Part shown: piece after piece, positions 16,997-24,211 of the stretch | Numbering within the stretch: the first letter of the stretch is position 1 | How the letters are laid out: every line of letters begins with the position of its first letter | Position numbers and translations under genes: made by a program | The notes under the pieces: model-generated | Seen by the model: only the letters and a program-made list of their open reading frames with translations | Databases searched by the model: none | What the model was told of the DNA's origin: nothing | DNA from: Hyphomicrobium sp. 12-62-95 | GTDB taxonomy: Bacteria; Pseudomonadota; Alphaproteobacteria; Rhizobiales; Hyphomicrobiaceae | Assembly (NCBI GenBank): GCA_002279935.1 | Contig: NCCZ01000009.1 | Location: 126,147-190,146, forward strand | Direction: 5' to 3' | DNA: 64,000 bases

Positions 16997-17182
16997 CTAG
17001 ACATGTGGCTCGGGATTGATCTTCCGACCGCGGTCTGAAATGACCTTTGCGAAGCCCGCCTCAAGTTCGGCCTCAGTCAGATCGGGAAACTTTCGCTGCA
17101 GCGCTGTCACCAAATTTGCGTCCTGGTGGCCGAGCGTGATCAAGCGGTCGAGCTCACTCGACACCGCACTGGCTTGTGTCAT
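16997..17182 (-). CDS. Small helical protein of unknown function
   Basis: A 61-residue protein, MTQASAVSSELDRLITLGHQ at the start and SDRGRKINPEPHV at the end. It is mostly predicted helix, with the DLTEAELEAGF segment resembling an EF-hand-free helix pair. ATG at 17182 is preferred over an in-frame GTG at 17191 because GGGAG sits eight bases upstream of the ATG. I do not recognise the family. It lies in the patch next to tRNA-Arg, between the transglutaminase and the GcrA-like gene. Confidence 0.55.
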   Translation of the reverse strand: MTQASAVSSELDRLITLGHQDANLVTALQRKFPDLTEAELEAGFAKVISDRGRKINPEPHV

Positions 17183-17239
17183 TTCGTACACTCCCTGACA
17201 GACCGCTGGCCCACAGACTCGCGTGCGACCCGCGCTGCC

Positions 17240-17506
17240 TTAGCCTGCCAAGAGCGGATAGGATACCGTGCGTGGCCTCGTCGGCTGGTTTGCCCGGCGA
17301 ACGTGGAAGTCGCAGTAGGGATGACCGTCGACCTTTTGCTTGCCGCAAAAATGGAAGTCCGCGCTCTGCGGATCGCCAATGGGCCAGCGGCAGTCGTGTG
17401 CCATCAGCGTTTCGATCGACTTTCTTTGTTCGAGAGGAATGACCGGCTCCGGCAGCGGGACTGGCATTGGCGGCTTTCGAACTGAGAACATGAAACGGAC
17501 TTTCAT
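17240..17506 (-). CDS. GcrA-like protein lacking the N-terminal DNA-binding domain
   Basis: An 88-residue protein. It contains HDCRWPIGDPQSADFHFCG followed by KQKVDGHPYCDFHVRRA, matching the C-terminal RNA-polymerase(sigma)-binding part of GcrA (CxWPIGDP...FCG...G.PYC..H). The N-terminal helix-turn-helix region of about 60 residues that recognises methylated GANTC promoters is absent, with a Pro-rich stretch instead. GcrA is the alphaproteobacterial cell-cycle co-activator working with CcrM methylation. A tail-only version might titrate sigma-70 or be a degenerate copy. Start is uncertain (ATG 17506 or 17491, or further upstream). Confidence 0.75.
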   Translation of the reverse strand: MKVRFMFSVRKPPMPVPLPEPVIPLEQRKSIETLMAHDCRWPIGDPQSADFHFCGKQKVDGHPYCDFHVRRANQPTRPRTVSYPLLAG

Positions 17507-17620
17507 TGGGACATATGCCGCGCATGATTGCGGGCACGAAAAAATGCGGCCGGATGTTTTGGGCGCGTCGCACAACGTGTGCGTCACGACCACCAGAGCC
17601 GCTGAAGGCGCTGAAGCTTA

Positions 17621-17666
17621 GCCAATCATCTTAGCACTTATGGGCCATGGGTGCTAAGAGATTGGC
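17621..17666. repeat. Long imperfect inverted repeat (16-bp stem) upstream of truncated rsgA
   Basis: Left arm gccaatcatcttagcac (17621-17637) and right arm gtgctaagagattggc (17651-17666) pair over 16 bases with a single bulged A and a 13-base loop. There is no T-run, so it is not a standard terminator. It ends 33 bases before the rsgA start. It could be a leader hairpin or the scar of an element. Confidence 0.75.
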
Positions 17667-17698
17667 CGACGTTGGAGCTGCCGGAGGCGTAATTCTTC

Positions 17699-18604
17699 AT
17701 GAATCTTGAGCTTTTTGGCTGGAGCGCCCTGCGCGGCGGCGCTTTTGCTGAATATGCCGCGGACGGTTTTGTGCCGGGACGGGTCGTCAGTGAGCACCGT
17801 AGCCATTTTCAAGTTGTCACGGCCGCCGGGGAAGTTTCAGCCGAACTCTCAGGACGCCTGCGCAATGAGGCAATCCAGCGATCCGATCTTCCCGCGGTCG
17901 GAGACTTCGTCGCCCTGCGCCCCACTTTGGCAGACGGACCGGCCCGGATAGAAGCCGTATTGCCGCGTACGAGCGCCCTCATTCGCAAGGCATCGGGGGA
18001 GGATCGGCCGCAAGTGTTGGCTGCAAATATCGACGTCGTTTTCATCGTCACGGCTCCCGACGGCGATTTCAATCCGGCCCGTCTGGAACGATTGCTGATG
18101 CTCGCTGGCGATAGCGGGGCCGCGCCCGTGGTCATCCTGAACAAGGCGGATTTGGCCGGCGATGTGGGGATATTCACCGGACAGATTGCGGCAGTTGCAA
18201 ACGGCGTCCCATTGCACGTCATCAGTGCCCGCTCGAGAGAAAGCCTTGGCGCATTCGAACCCTATTTCAGCGACAACCAGACCGTTGGGTTGATCGGTTC
18301 ATCCGGTGTTGGCAAATCGACTTTGACCAACATGCTGTTGGGGCACGATGCGCAAGCGACCCAGCCGGTCCGCTTGCATGACAGTCGGGGCCGGCACACG
18401 ACAACGCATCGGCAACTCTTCGCACGCGCAGGCGGAGGATGTCTGATCGATACACCCGGCATGCGGTCTGTCGAAAGCTGGAAAGGCCACGGCGGTAACG
18501 CTGACGAAGACGGAAGCCCCCGTCAAACTGACGGCGCGTCTCATAAGCCCGAGCCCAAACAGAAACGCCGGCATCGCCGTCGAAGCGAAGACGCCGAGAT
18601 CTAA
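17699..18604 (+). pseudogene. rsgA: RsgA ribosome-maturation GTPase, truncated before the zinc domain
   Basis: RsgA is a circularly permuted GTPase that helps mature the 30S subunit. Present are the OB-fold (about 1-95), G4 VILNKADL near 143, G1 IGSSGVGKSTLTNML near 200 and G3 IDTPGMR near 257. After GMRSVESWKG the family sequence stops. A low-complexity charged tail rich in Lys/Arg/Asp replaces the Cys/His zinc-binding domain (about 80 residues). Immediately downstream lies an unrelated RND pump scrap. This points to recombination that swapped the 3' end. A complete rsgA is expected elsewhere, making this copy probably non-functional. Confidence 0.8.
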
Positions 18605-18606
18605 AC

Positions 18607-18810
18607 CCGGGGTGGTTCTGGATCTTCGGTGCGCCGTTCAGCGCGACATCGATGATCGGCGCAGCTGTGATCCTATTCGATCCCATTTTCCAGGGTCTCG
18701 CGATTTCGCTGCTGTTCAGGCGGATGTTGTCGACGCTGCTGACGGTGCTGGTGATCCCGGCGATCTGTGTCGTGCTGCGCGATGCGGACGCGCCGGCGGC
18801 AACCGGTTAG
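18607..18810 (+). pseudogene. 3' remnant of an RND efflux transporter
   Basis: The frame reads PGWFWIFGAPFSATSMIGAA, then VILFDPIFQGLAISLLF and STLLTVLVIPAICVVLR before TAG at 18808-18810. This matches the last transmembrane segments of AcrB/HAE-type RND permeases (DPIFQGLAISLLFG...STLLTVLVIP). No start or upstream body is present. The join to the truncated rsgA is at about 18480-18610. The stop overlaps the end of the histidine kinase gene on the other strand. Confidence 0.8.
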
Positions 18811-20975
18811 GCTGCGGGGGAGGCGGGTTTGAGAACCAGATTTGCGGGGGCGTCAAGTTCCCAAATCAGGCCGTCCGGCTGGTAGCGCAGATCGACGGTG
18901 GCGCCGAGACTGTAGGGGGCCATATTCATGAGGACGGAGTGACCGAAGCCGCGGCGTACCGGTTGGCTCACGGTAGGTCCGCCATGTTCCTGCCAGCGGA
19001 GATGCAGGCGGGGGCCATTTCCGGTGCCGTTGATGGTCAGCGTGATGGTGATTGCGCCTTCGGTCGAGGACAGGGCGCCATACTTGGCAGCGTTGGTGAC
19101 GCGTTCGTGGAAGGCTAATCCGATTGCTTGCGCGGCATCTGCGGTGAGGTCAGCCTTCTCAGCGGTGAGCGTAATGCGGGTGCCGAACAGATCGGCGAAA
19201 TGGGCTAACTGAGCGCGGACCAGGGCGCTGAACTCAACGCTATGCCATTTGGAGTTGACCAGGAGATCGTGGCTTGACGCCAGGCTTTTTAGCCGCTCGT
19301 CGAAAACCTTTACGAAGTGCCGCGGCTCGCAATAGTGCGCCGTTTGGAGGGCGACGGCTTGGACGACCGCCAGAAGGTTTTTGGCGCGATGATTGACTTC
19401 CGCCGACAGGAGACGGTCGCGCTCTTCGGCCTGCTTGCGGTCGGTAATGTCGGTGATGACGCCATACGAACGGACGGGGCGGCCCTGCGTGTCGACGGCT
19501 GTGCGCCCGCGGGCAGACACCCAGCGAATGTTGCCGTGCCGGTCGATCATGCGGTTTTCGTTGGTGAGTTCGCTTCCACGCTGTAGGGATTGGAGGAAGT
19601 TGCGAGTGACCCTGTCTCGATCATCGGGATGCATGTGGCGCGACCAAGTCTCGAACCCTGGCGCGATTTCGCCGGGCTCATAGCCAATCATGCGATAGGA
19701 CTGATCGTTCCACACGTCGACACCGGTGCGCAGATCGAGGTCCCAGACGGCCATGCCGGCGGCTTCGAGCGCGAGGCGCAGGCGTTCTTCGCTTGCGGCG
19801 AGGCTTGTCTCGATGGCTTTGCGGTCGGTGATGTCCTGGATGACGCCGAAGGCGCCGATGACTTTGCCCGCGGAATCGACTTCTGGTTCCGAGTGCTCGT
19901 GCATCCAGCGTTCGCCGCCGCCGACAGTGAAGCGGTATTCGATGTCGTAAGGGTGACCCTGAGCAATGCTTTGGCGCGCAGCATCGACGACGGCGCGGTC
20001 GTCCTCGTGGACCAAGGCGAGCAAGTGGCTGTAGTCGAGGCGCGCATCGTGCGGTTGACCGAGCAGGTCGAAGGTTTGCGCCGTTCCCTTTAGTTCTCGG
20101 GCGCCAAAGTCCATACGCCAACTTGCGACGCGGGCGACGGATTGGGCGCGCTTCAAGTGCTCTTTGTTCTCGCGCAGGCCGCGCTCGGCGGCGACATCTT
20201 CGGTAAAAATTGTGATGCCGCCAATTTGTCCATCACTGCACCGCCATGGGTGGATTTCCCAGCGGTCCCAGCGGGTCTGGCCATTGGGGAGGCGGATTTC
20301 GGCGTCGACGTTGGACCGCTGGGACCGGCCGGCGAGGCCTTGATCGTGGAAGGTGCGAAATTCAGGCGGTAGATTTGGGAAGACGTCGTAGTGGCAGCGG
20401 CCAATGAGGTCGATGCCGCCGAGGCCGTAATCCTGGTGCCAGCGGTGGCTGGCGGCGAGATAGCGCATCTCGCGGTCGAACATGGCGATGGCGACCGGAG
20501 CCTGATCAATGAAGAGCCTGAGGTGAATATCGCGCTCATTTAATTGTTCGGCCACCAGAATGCGGCGCTGGGTGGTGATCAAGAGTTCAATGAGAGCGGA
20601 CAGCAGGGTGGCGGTGGCCGCGAAGGTGGCGGCGATCGCGGCGTCATGCATGTCGCGAAGGGGAAAGAAGATGCTGTGGGTTGTGACAAGGGCAGCGATC
20701 GTGGCGGTGGCGCAGCCTGCGGGGCCGATGAAAATCGCTGCCAGAACGACGGCGACGTGGAAGGGGATGTAGGTGGATCGGCCGCTCAGATCGGAAAAGA
20801 CTGTTGTGCGTGCCCATGCGGCGAGGAGCACGAGGACAAGAGCGACGGCGATGCGCTGCACAAGGTTCAGCCGGCGGATCGCGAACAGCGGCGACAGGAG
20901 ATCGAGCAGGTGTCGATGGGCCGCGGCGTGCGGTTCTGTGGCCGGTGGGTTCGGTGCCGGATCAGGTCCCGTCAT
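18807..20975 (-). CDS. Membrane PAS-PAS-PAS sensor kinase, HWE/HisKA_2 type
   Basis: A 722-residue sensor. Two to four hydrophobic segments at about 35-135 (MASE/DUF4118-like, AWARTTVFSDLSG) are followed by three PAS/PAC units. The last two end in GVIQDITDRK and GVITDITDRK. The kinase core follows, with phospho-acceptor NHRAKNLLAVVQAVALQT, the N-box FHERVTNAAKYGALS and the HWE-type LRWQEHGG. The N-box has HERVTNAAKY in place of the common HELATNAAKY. The start at 20975 overlaps the NYN gene by 14 bases, so the two are co-translated. A single-domain receiver lies further upstream. Input signal unknown. Confidence 0.9.
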   Translation of the reverse strand: MTGPDPAPNPPATEPHAAAHRHLLDLLSPLFAIRRLNLVQRIAVALVLVLLAAWARTTVFSDLSGRSTYIPFHVAVVLAAIFIGPAGCATATIAALVTTHSIFFPLRDMHDAAIAATFAATATLLSALIELLITTQRRILVAEQLNERDIHLRLFIDQAPVAIAMFDREMRYLAASHRWHQDYGLGGIDLIGRCHYDVFPNLPPEFRTFHDQGLAGRSQRSNVDAEIRLPNGQTRWDRWEIHPWRCSDGQIGGITIFTEDVAAERGLRENKEHLKRAQSVARVASWRMDFGARELKGTAQTFDLLGQPHDARLDYSHLLALVHEDDRAVVDAARQSIAQGHPYDIEYRFTVGGGERWMHEHSEPEVDSAGKVIGAFGVIQDITDRKAIETSLAASEERLRLALEAAGMAVWDLDLRTGVDVWNDQSYRMIGYEPGEIAPGFETWSRHMHPDDRDRVTRNFLQSLQRGSELTNENRMIDRHGNIRWVSARGRTAVDTQGRPVRSYGVITDITDRKQAEERDRLLSAEVNHRAKNLLAVVQAVALQTAHYCEPRHFVKVFDERLKSLASSHDLLVNSKWHSVEFSALVRAQLAHFADLFGTRITLTAEKADLTADAAQAIGLAFHERVTNAAKYGALSSTEGAITITLTINGTGNGPRLHLRWQEHGGPTVSQPVRRGFGHSVLMNMAPYSLGATVDLRYQPDGLIWELDAPANLVLKPASPAA

Positions 20976-21576
20976 CGAGATCGAGATCAGCGGCGTGAGC
21001 GGGGACTGGCGTGCGGGCGCTGGTGGGTTCAGTCCGGTCCTTGATCTTGCGGCGGATGCTGGGCGCGATGTCGACAAGATCGATGAATTGATCAGCCTGA
21101 CGGCGCAGGTCGTCGGCGACGGCCGAACCGTTGTTGGCGAGCGTTGAAACAATGCTCACGCGTTTGCCGCGGCGTTGGAGGGTGGCGATGAGGTGGCAGT
21201 AGGCGCTATCGCTGGAAAACAGGACGACATGGTCGGCCGTTTGTGAAAACTCCAATGCATCGACAGCCAGTTCGACGCGCATATTCGTGTTCATGTGCTG
21301 GCGCCCATCGGGGGCGATGCGGACTTTGGCCGGTTTAGTGACGAGAGTGAAGCCGTTGTATTCCAACCAGTCGACCAGTGGCTTAATGGTGGCGTGCTGG
21401 TCCTGCACGACGACGGTTGTGTAATAGAACGCGCGCACGAGGTGGGTGCGGTCCTGGAAAAAGCTTTTCAATTTCTTGAAGTCGATATCGACGCCGGTTG
21501 AGCGGGCTATGCTGTGCAGGTCCGGTCCGTCGATGAAAACGATCGTTTTCTCGGTGGGATAAAAGTTCACGGACAC
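20962..21576 (-). CDS. NYN domain protein (LabA/DUF88 family, PIN-like)
   Basis: A 204-residue protein with the NYN ribonuclease-like fold. Acidic positions are seen in TIVFIDGPDLHSI, LAVDALEFSQ and VVLFSSDSAYCHLI, and it closes with DDLRRQADQFIDLVDI as in LabA-type proteins. The usual FIDGxN asparagine is Asp here. Family members are presumed RNA-processing enzymes. It is followed, with a 14-base overlap, by the PAS/HWE kinase, and is 22 bases after the receiver gene, forming a three-gene signalling operon. Confidence 0.88.
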   Translation of the reverse strand: MSVNFYPTEKTIVFIDGPDLHSIARSTGVDIDFKKLKSFFQDRTHLVRAFYYTTVVVQDQHATIKPLVDWLEYNGFTLVTKPAKVRIAPDGRQHMNTNMRVELAVDALEFSQTADHVVLFSSDSAYCHLIATLQRRGKRVSIVSTLANNGSAVADDLRRQADQFIDLVDIAPSIRRKIKDRTEPTSARTPVPAHAADLDLDDGT

Positions 21577-21598
21577 ATCATCCTCTTATCTAAAATCT

Positions 21599-21955
21599 TC
21601 AACTTGCCGTCGCGCCTGGCGCAAATCCTTGCAGCAAATCGAACAGTTGGGCTTGATCGATTGGCTTATGCAGCAATGCGGCCGCGTGCTCCCCGCAGTT
21701 GGTTGGGAGGGCACGGTAGGCCGTGAGAATGGCGAATGGTACGCCGTGAGCCTGCAACGTATCCACCAGCGGATCGGAGAAGGAACCTTGCAAGTTCATA
21801 TCGACGAGGGCGAAATCGACTTTCGATTTGGCCGCGAGTGTGATGGCGACGCTGGTGGATGGCGTGGGGCCAATGATCCGGGCGCCGCGTTCTTCAAGGA
21901 GCACGGCCAGAGTATCGGCTAGCAGCCAATCGTCTTCGGCAATGAGGATATTCAT
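21599..21955 (-). CDS. Single-domain response regulator
   Basis: A 118-residue receiver: MNILIAEDDWLLADTLAVLL at the start (acidic pair ED/D), phospho-acceptor Asp in FALVDMNLQGS, Thr/Ser switch in FAILTAY and Lys in LLHKP. No output domain. These FrzZ/CheY-like receivers usually partner HWE kinases. An in-frame ATG pair at about 22003-22006 would add 16-17 residues. The shorter start is favoured by receiver-domain alignment though neither has a strong ribosome site. First gene of receiver-NYN-kinase. Confidence 0.88.
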   Translation of the reverse strand: MNILIAEDDWLLADTLAVLLEERGARIIGPTPSTSVAITLAAKSKVDFALVDMNLQGSFSDPLVDTLQAHGVPFAILTAYRALPTNCGEHAAALLHKPIDQAQLFDLLQGFAPGATAS

Positions 21956-22144
21956 GCCGTGCAACGGCCTAGCGCCGGCAGCGCGATCTCTTCTGGATGG
22001 CATCATGTCGTCCGTGCGGCAGAAACTGTGACGCTTTTTTAGCACGCCGACCTTGCATGTCGCGCAAAAAACAGCCGCAGAGTTAGGACCGCAATGATGC
22101 CTATGGCCAACACCTCTTTGGGCAGTGCTGAGCACATTCGACAT

Positions 22145-23224
22145 TTAGTTGGCAAACAACGACAGCAGGCCACCGCTGGCGGGCGCTTTGTATGATGTCA
22201 TGGCGCTGGCGAGCTCGGTGTAAAGTTGAGGTACCCAATGGGGTTGGGTAGGGCCGGTTACCGGCAAGGGGTTCTTGCGCAAGTCGGTGGGCGCGATAAC
22301 GAGCTTGATATTTTTCAAACCGGTCTCGGCGGCGAGGACGAAGAGTTCTTCTGCTGCTGCGTCGCCGATGGCGAGACAGCCGGTTGATGCGGCCTTGCCG
22401 TGGATCATGATGTCGCCGCCTAAATCCTTGCGGCCATCGCGTTCGCCCATGCGGCGGTCGAAGGCGTTGGGATAGTTGACGCGCAGGGCGACGTGGAAGC
22501 GGCTGTTGGGATTGAGGAACGAAATCCCGTAGATCCCTTCGGGAACCTGTTTGTCGCCGCGGCGGAGTTTGGGGCCGGTGATGCCGCTGGCGGCTAAAAC
22601 CGGATAGCGGTGGATGAAGGTCCAAGAGCCGCCGGCGGGGCGGGCATGGAGTTCCAGGATCTTTTCATCCTTGATGGCGATGAGAGCCAGTTCGGCGGGG
22701 CGCCAGGGCGCTTTGGCGGCGACGAATTTGGCGTGAAGTCGCTCTTGGGCGGTGGGGCCGATTTGGCGCAGGCGCTCGGTGAGCGAGGCGGGTTTTCTAG
22801 AGAGGCCGGGTTCGCTCTGCCACGGCAAACGCGGGGCGGCTTCGCTGGGCAGACGGACGAGGCTCGGCGGGGCCACTGCAACGGTGGTTTCAGATGCCCA
22901 GGTCTCTGGGTTCTCGGCGGCCATTTCATCTTCGGCGAGGGCCGCGACTAGCTCGTTGGTGGCGTGCAGAGGCACAAAGCCAAAACGATCGGACAGTGGC
23001 AGGGTGCTGCCGAGATCGAAGACGTCGCCTTGACCCAAGCTTGATTTCAATCGGGGCGGTGTGATCGAAGATGTTTGCACAGGGATCGACCGGATGATTG
23101 CGGCGGGGTGTTGAGCCGTGGGCGTTCCCTCAGCCGGGCGGAGCACAAGGGTCACGGCCGTTCCGCTCGCTGCCGCGGCAGCAAGACAGAGCACGGCAAG
23201 GGTTTGGTGTTCACTGAGACGCAT
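22145..23224 (-). CDS. L,D-transpeptidase (YkuD domain, YafK-like)
   Basis: A 359-residue periplasmic enzyme. The N-terminal signal/anchor (LAVLCLAAAAASGTAVTLVL) is followed by a long linker to about 185 and a YkuD domain from about 190. The catalytic motif is IMIHGKAASTGCLAIGD with His and Cys nucleophile, and FLNPNSRFHVALRVNYPN precedes it. L,D-transpeptidases crosslink peptidoglycan or attach proteins to it. The YafK branch can also cleave. ATG at 23224 begins MRLSEHQTLAV, just before the hydrophobic segment. Confidence 0.85.
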   Translation of the reverse strand: MRLSEHQTLAVLCLAAAAASGTAVTLVLRPAEGTPTAQHPAAIIRSIPVQTSSITPPRLKSSLGQGDVFDLGSTLPLSDRFGFVPLHATNELVAALAEDEMAAENPETWASETTVAVAPPSLVRLPSEAAPRLPWQSEPGLSRKPASLTERLRQIGPTAQERLHAKFVAAKAPWRPAELALIAIKDEKILELHARPAGGSWTFIHRYPVLAASGITGPKLRRGDKQVPEGIYGISFLNPNSRFHVALRVNYPNAFDRRMGERDGRKDLGGDIMIHGKAASTGCLAIGDAAAEELFVLAAETGLKNIKLVIAPTDLRKNPLPVTGPTQPHWVPQLYTELASAMTSYKAPASGGLLSLFAN

Positions 23225-23382
23225 GCGTGGTCCTGATCGAACGCGGTGCCCGGGGTAAGGGACGATCAACGCATGACTGATTCGGCCGTCGAGGCGCAGC
23301 GTGCTGCGGGTGATTCGTTGGAATTATCCCTCAGCATCATGGCGGCGGGCGGGCAGAACTGGTTTTGCCCTCACCGCGATGA

Positions 23383-24165
23383 TCAGGCGGGGGTTTTGCC
23401 GGACACGAAGATTGCCCCCGTGTAGCCGCTGCGGACTTCTTTTGCGCTGATGCCGATGGGCGTGACGGCGGTGGTCGCGAGGCGCGACTTGAGCGCCTCT
23501 TCGATCTGTTCGGCATCGAGTTTGACGGCCGGATATCGGCGGCCGGAGACGGCGTATCCCGACGAGCCGGCGAGGAAGGCTGCGGCGATGATCCCGCCGG
23601 GCCGCACGGTTGCGACGAAGGCCGCGAGCGCGCTTTCGAATTCGGATGGGCAGGAGGTGATCGACTCGGCGCAGAAAAACATCGTGGCCGCGTCGTAGGC
23701 ATGGCGGGGGAGGTCGAAGATGGAGCCGCGCACGATGCGTACGCGCTGGGTGAGGAGCGGCAGAGGATCGTTTGGGAGCAACGGGCTCATGGGATCGTAG
23801 TCGCTGCTGTGGGCCGCTTTCACCTAACGCCAGAAGTGCTGCCACTGGGGTCTCAGCGGCGGTGATGTGATCTCGTTTTGGAGCCAGCGCAGATTGGGTG
23901 CTGCATATTCCCAGGCGGTGAGCCGGGTGGCCACCGGGAGTGCTGCGAGCAGCGGAATGAGGCTTGGTCCGGTGCCCACATCGATAATGTCGAGGTCGCG
24001 GCCGGGGCGTGTTTGCGCGGCGCGCAGAGCGCGGGCTGCGAGATACGTCAAGGTGTCGTCGTCGGGGTGCGGTTCACCGTAGTAGTGCTGGAAATAGGCT
24101 TCGGGATCGAATTCCTGCCACGGGGCGTCTTCGGTCCCGGGCACGGTTTTGAGTGCATGGCTCAT
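23383..24165 (-). pseudogene. SAM-dependent methyltransferase (NNMT/PNMT/TEMT-like) split by an in-frame amber codon
   Basis: Frame from ATG 24165 (good GGGAAG ribosome site) gives DPEAYFQHYYGEPHPDD, the SAM-binding LDIIDVGTGPSLIPLLA and AWEYAAPNLRWLQNEI, then TAG at 23826-23824. The very next codon, GTG 23823, continues in the same frame to VRIVRGSIFDLP, MFFCAESITSCPSEF and VRPGGIIAAAFLAGSSGY, the C-terminal half of the same fold. The split falls where relatives have a short variable linker. It is either a nonsense mutation, a sequencing error, or two separately translated halves (the GTG could restart). Other family members methylate small amines, and the substrate here is unknown. Confidence 0.8.
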
Positions 24166-24211
24166 GCGGACTTCCCCCTTTGGATTGCCGCCCCCGCGGC
24201 GTCGGCCGCCG

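Noticed and set aside
15839..23826. Pyrrolysine or other amber recoding to explain the two TAG-interrupted genes
   Set aside because: TAG ends several ordinary genes here (e.g. nitroreductase, mucR, the amino-acid-binding protein), no suppressor tRNA or pyl genes are visible, and the context offers no recoding signal.
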